A stretch of 64,000 bases of DNA from Candidatus Harrysmithiimonas galli (GTDB taxonomy: Bacteria > Bacillota > Bacilli > CAJFEE01), in contig CAJFEE010000006.1 of NCBI GenBank assembly GCA_904373265.1, positions 1 through 64,000 on the forward strand, in the 5' to 3' direction. Made by a program: the position numbers and the translations under genes. Of the stretch, positions 59,315-64,000 are shown piece by piece. Position 1 is the first letter of the stretch; every line of letters begins with the position of its first letter. The notes under the pieces are model-generated. The model did no database searches. It had not been told where the DNA came from and saw only the letters and a list, made by a program, of their open reading frames with translations.

Positions 59315-62300
59315 ATGAAATTTCATATGGGATTAGACATAGGTTCTACAACAGCTAAGCTCGTTGTTTTGACTCCTACAAAAAAAGTCATTTACCAGAA
59401 ATACTGCCGACATTTTTCAAATATAAAAAACACAGCATTAGAGATGCTCAATGAGGTTTTGACACAATATCCAGATGCAAAAGTCACAATAAATATTAGT
59501 GGCTCCGCTGGTATGCGCATCTCTGAGCAAATCGATATCCCGTTTGTTCAAGAGGTCATTGCATGTACAGAAGCTGTAGAATATTATATTCCTGAAACCG
59601 ATGTAGTCATTGAGCTTGGCGGTGAAGATGCAAAAATCATTTATTTTGAAAATGGCGTTGAACAGCGAATGAACGCCGCATGTGCTGGGGAACTGGAGCA
59701 TTTATTGATCAAATTGCTGCACTTTTACAAACCGATGCATCAGGTATGAATACATATGCCAAAAATCATCAGAAAATTTATCCAATTGCTTCCCGATGCG
59801 GTGTATTTGCTAAGACAGATGTACAGCCACTGCTAAACGAAGGCGCTCAAAAAGAGGATATCGCCGCCTCTGTTTTTCAAAGTGTGGTCATTCAAACCAT
59901 CAGTGGGTTAGCTTGTGGCAGACCAATTCGAGGAAAAATTGCCTTCCTTGGCGGACCGCTAACCTACCTATCTGAATTACGTCAAAGATTTATCGAAACT
60001 TTAAATTTGCAGCCTGACGAAGTAATTTTCCCATCTGGAAGTGAATATTTTGTCGCACGTGGGGCAGCTTTTTGCAGTATGAAAAATGAAAGTCTTGCTT
60101 TATCTGATATATGCCAAAAGCTAAAAACTCTTTCTATGGTACCAAAAGACGCAACAAACACTGGATTGCCACCGCTGTTTCAAAATGAAACAGAAATCGA
60201 GACATTTCGCCAAAGACACCAAAAGGCAAAAGTAAACCGCCGCAATTTAGATGCCTATACTGGAGCTGCTTTTATCGGAATTGATGCTGGATCAACAACA
60301 ACCAAGATTGTTTTAATGAGCGAACAAGAGGAATTGCTCTATACTTTTTACCAAAACAATCAAGGCAATCCGTTACAATCGGTAATTAACGGACTCAAAG
60401 AATTATATCACCAGATGCCTCAAAATGTTCGTATTTTAAATGCGGCAGTAACCGGATACGGTGAAGCTTTAGTCAAAGAGGCATTGAATATTGAAATCGG
60501 TGAAATTGAAACAGTTGCTCATTATAAAGCTGCAAAGAAATTCCAACCCAATGTTGATTTTATTTTAGATATTGGCGGTCAGGATATGAAATGCATTAAA
60601 ATTAAGAATGGAGCCATCGATCACCTCATGCTAAATGAAGCATGCTCTGCTGGTTGCGGCTCATTTTTAGAAAGTTTTGCACACTCTCTACATGTTCCAA
60701 TTACTGAATTTGCCAATCAAGCACTTTATGCCAAAGCACCAGTTGACCTGGGTTCACGTTGTACGGTTTTTATGAATTCAAAAGTCAAACAGGTACAAAA
60801 AGAAGGCGTGACCTTGCCAAACTTATCCGCTGGCTTATCTTACTCTATTATTAAAAATGCAATTCAAAAGGTTATGAAACTCCGAAACATTGAATCACTT
60901 GGAGAAAATATCGTGGTACAAGGTGGTACCTTTTATAATGAAGCAGTGCTTCGTGCCTTTGAACAGTTAATTCAAAAAAATGTTGTTCGTCCTGATATTG
61001 CTGGTATAATGGGTGCTTATGGTTCTGCACTGATTGCCAAAGCACAATGTCAAAAAAATAAACAAAAGAGCAGCCTATTGGACTTAGCGGCACTTGAACA
61101 ATTTTCTTATAAAACGACTTATGGGCGCTGTGGACTATGCGCCAATCATTGTCCACTTACCATTAACCACTTTGGCAACAAGCGCACTTTTATAACCGGA
61201 AACCGTTGTGAATGCGGAGCAGGAAAACCGAAGACAAAAACAAACATACTGAATTTGTTCCAATATAAATACAAACGACTTTTTCAGTATGAATCCTTAT
61301 CCCCAGAACAAGCATCCCGCGGAAAAATTGGAATTCCGCGTGTCTTAAATATGTATGAAAATTATCCTCTTTGGCATACAATTTTTACACAACTCGGGTA
61401 TCAAGTTATCTTGTCACCGAAATCCAGTAAAAAATTGTACGAAAAAGGGATGGGATATATCCCATCTGAATCCGTTTGTTATCCGGCAAAATTAACACAC
61501 GGACATATTTCGGCTCTAGTTGAAGAAGATGTAGATATAATTTTTTATCCTTCTGTCGTTTATGAAAAAAAGGAATTTGAAGAAGCGACCAATCATTTTA
61601 ACTGTCCAGTTGTAACCTCTTATCCTGAAGTCATTCGTGTAAATATGGACAATTTAAAGGAAAAAAATATTCCATTGATCCAACCATTTATTACATTGAA
61701 TCAGGAAAAGGCTGTGATCCATGCGCTGACTGAACAATTCCCAGAAATTCCGAAAAAAGAAATAATCAGAGCAGTGAAAACAGGTTGGCAAGAAGCCGAA
61801 AAAGCAAAACAAGATATTCAGAAAAAAGGAGAAGAAACTTTACAATACTTAAAAGAAACTGGAATGAAAGGCATAGTCTTAGCTGGTAGACCGTATCATG
61901 TTGATCCGGAAATTAATCATGGAATCGCAGAATTGATTTCTGCACATGAGCTAGCTGTACTAACCGAAGATTCGATCGCACACTTGGCCGATACCATACA
62001 AGATCCACGAGTCGCTAACCAATGGACTTATCATGCTCGACTATATCGGGCTGCACGTGTGGTTGCCAAACAAAAAAACCTAGAGCTTGTACAGCTTACA
62101 TCTTTTGGATGTGGACTGGATGCAGTAACCAGTGACATGGTACAGGAAATTTTAGAAGAAAACAATAAAATGTATACCTTAATTAAAATTGACGAAATCA
62201 ACAATCTTGGCGCGGCTAGAATCCGAATTCGTTCTTTAAAAGCTGCCATGCTTGAAAGAGAAAACAAAAATTTTTCTGTTGAAAAATCAAAACAGCCCAA

Positions 62301-63618
62301 ACCAGCACCCGTATTTGAAAGAGAAATGAAAGATGACTATACCATTTTAATCCCACAAATGTCACCTTTTCACTTTGAACTTTACGAAGCGCTACTTTCC
62401 AGCGAAGGATACCGGGTAAAACTTTTAGAAACAGTTTCCTCAGATGCAATTGATACTGGATTACAATTTGTAAACAATGATGCCTGTTATCCCGCAATCG
62501 TTACCATTGGACAGATGGTACATGCATTGCAAAGTGGAGATTTTGATTTGAATAAAACTGCAGTGATTATGTCACAAACTGGCGGTGCATGCCGAGCCAC
62601 CAACTATATCGCTTTATTGCGCCGGGCATTAAAAGATGCAGGAATGGGACAAATTCCTGTTATTTCACTGAATGCTATTGGACTAGAAAAACATCCAGGA
62701 TTTGAGCTGAGTTACCAAATGATCAAAAAACTCATCGCCACAACTGTTTATGGAGATGCATTGATGCGAATGGTTTATCGACTGCGTCCACATGAAGTAG
62801 TAAAAGGCTCTGTCAATACTTGTCACAAAAAATGGGTAGAGATTTGCAAACAATCTTTAATCGATTTCAGTTACAACAAATACAAAAAGAGAATAGCACA
62901 AATGGTACAAGATTTTGAACAAATTCCTGTGCATTTTACCAACAAACCAAGAATTGGCATTGTCGGGGAAATTCTGGTTAAATTTCATCCCGATGCAAAC
63001 AACAAAATCGTTGATTTAATCGAAGCAGAAGGCGGAGAAGCTGTTATGCCTGATATTATGGATTTCTTTCTTTATTGCATTTACGATGAAAGTGTAAATC
63101 TTGGAAAAAATAAGTTAGGTGTGCCTATTCGGCATGGATTGATTCAATATATTGAACATTACAGAAAACCGTTGAAAACCGCATTAAAAAACAGCAAACG
63201 TTTTTCGTCTTTACATACCATTTATTCACTAGCTGAACATGCCAAATCTTTACTTTCCACCAACAATCAAGCTGGTGAAGGTTGGTTTTTAACGGCAGAA
63301 ATGATGGAGCTAATTGAAGAAGGCATCAACAATATCGCGTATATTCAACCCTTTGCCTGCTTGCCAAACCATGTAACTGGTCGCGGCATGATGAAAGGAT
63401 TGAAAGCGTTGTATCCGCAGGCCAATATTACAGCAATTGACTATGATGCAAGCGAATCTGCTGTCAATCAAGTCAATCGCCTAAAGCTGATGATTACAAC
63501 TGCATTTAAAAATATCGAAAAAACGACTGCAACTTCACAGCCTGAAACGATCTGTGAAAAAAGAAATAAATTACAAAATCCCATTGAGCTTGGTGAAAAA
63601 GATGAAGTATTGGTCTAA
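59315..63618 (+). CDS. 2-hydroxyacyl-CoA dehydratase activase-like protein, frame interrupted
   Basis: The first frame (59315-59689) encodes an ASKHA ATPase: GLDIGSTTAKLVVL, VIELGGEDAKIIYFENG and NAACAG. The second (to 63618, about 1310 aa) continues it in the -1 frame: GTGAFIDQIAALLQTDA. A second ATPase copy follows (GIDAGSTTTKIVLM, DIGGQDMKCIK, ACSAGCGSFLESFAHSLHVP with cluster Cys), then a Cys-rich RCGLCANHCPLTINHFGNKR DUF2229-type region and an HgdB-like end (NNDACYPAIVTIGQMVHALQ, SQTGGACRATNYIALLRRAL). Such fused activases are linked to radical CoA dehydration. A one-base change at GGGG (59687-59690) splits the reading frame; a -1 shift restores the sequence exactly. Confidence 0.85.
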
Positions 63619-63676
63619 TGCGTTGTAAAATATCAAAACACTCAAACTAGATATATCCATTCAATCACTATCGAAT

Positions 63677-63727
63677 AAAACGTTCCCAACAAACCGAATT
63701 TTTCTTAGTTTGTTGAGAACGTTTTTA
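63677..63727 (+). terminator. Terminator after the activase gene
   Basis: AAAACGTTCCCAACAAAC pairs with GTTTGTTGAGAACGTTTT with one interruption, followed by TATAC. It begins about 60 bases past the stop codon. Confidence 0.85.
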
Positions 63728-63936
63728 TACTTAAACAGACCGACTTTATTCTCTTTCAACGTATTTCTTCTACCTATCAGTTCAAAAAATTTCCTATCCA
63801 TCACTTTACAAAGCAATTGAAATCTGATCTTTACAGTGTAAAAAACTCAAGATATCATAGCAAAATGCCAGGACTTTCTCTTCAGTCACAAATATTTGAT
63901 ATCATTTTATAATATGTACTCAAAAACCACTACTTT

Positions 63937-64000
63937 TTATTTTTTCATCTGCAAATATTTCAAAATCTCTTGAACAACACCATCTTGCATAATAAAACTG
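63937..64000 (-). CDS. Partial C-terminus, possibly Cof-type HAD phosphatase
   Basis: The minus-strand frame entering from the window edge reads SFIMQDGVVQEILKYLQMKK and stops at 63937-63939. The DGV-x-x-x-L-x-x-[FY]-L tail is like that of Cof/YitU HAD phosphatases, which end with a similar DG(V/I) helix. The short length makes this uncertain. It converges with the activase gene. Confidence 0.35.
   Translation of the reverse strand, partial: SFIMQDGVVQEILKYLQMKK

Overview
This 64 kb window comes from a low-GC Gram-positive bacterium whose gene order closely follows Bacillus subtilis, so a member of Bacillaceae or a near relative is the best guess. Blocks that match B. subtilis are hprK-lgt-ppaX-yvoF, uvrB-uvrA, cccB / prfB-secA / hpf, fliT-fliS-fliD-flaG, ytqA-ytqB-ytpB and the divergent metK/pckA pair. 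Catalase and a c551-type lipoprotein cytochrome suggest aerobic capacity, flagellar genes suggest motility, and a CoA-dehydratase-type activase hints at some anaerobic metabolism. The exact species cannot be named from this sequence.

Layout. Bases 1-6.9 kb are an accessory, decaying zone. It holds a partial gene behind an attenuator-like hairpin, relics of a large serine recombinase and a Mob/Pre relaxase (as in Tn4451-type mobilizable elements), an intact GNAT acetyltransferase, a broken XRE regulator, an intact methyltransferase and a broken prolyl-tRNA editing gene. From 6.9 to 16.2 kb lie an aromatic-acid-exporter-like protein, a solitary glutamate synthase large subunit, an ArsB/NhaD-type permease, ntdP and a radical SAM protein. 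From 16.3 to 26.2 kb are an SGNH hydrolase, yvoF, ppaX, lgt, hprK, a FbpB-like small protein and SOS-regulated uvrBA. From 26.9 to 40.5 kb are a K+ channel, katA, cccB, prfB (programmed frameshift), secA, hpf, the flagellar cap and chaperone operon (sigma-D promoter) and leuS.

From 40.5 to 46 kb is a second accessory island. It contains a predicted ClyA/Cry6/XaxA-like alpha-helical pore-forming toxin, flanking broken genes (one immunity-like) and a DNA-binding-type regulator, separated by long AT-rich stretches. From 46 to 54 kb are an MFS transporter, ytqA, ytqB/mnmM, a BlaR1-BlaI pair with two operator dyads, and ytpB. From 54 to 64 kb are metK behind a SAM-I riboswitch, pckA, and a tetR plus giant 2-hydroxyacyl-CoA-dehydratase activase unit. 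The activase reading frame is interrupted at a GGGG tract, and the last bases hold the C-terminus of a further gene.

The regulation that can be read directly is rich: LexA box (uvrB), PerR-like 43-bp palindrome (katA), sigma-D promoter (flaG), SAM-I riboswitch (metK), twin BlaI-type operators (blaI), TetR-type dyad (tetR), a structured leader in front of the FbpB-like gene, and a leader terminator before leuS. No rRNA, tRNA or CRISPR array was seen. Part of the small-ORF content in the AT-rich gaps is likely noise.
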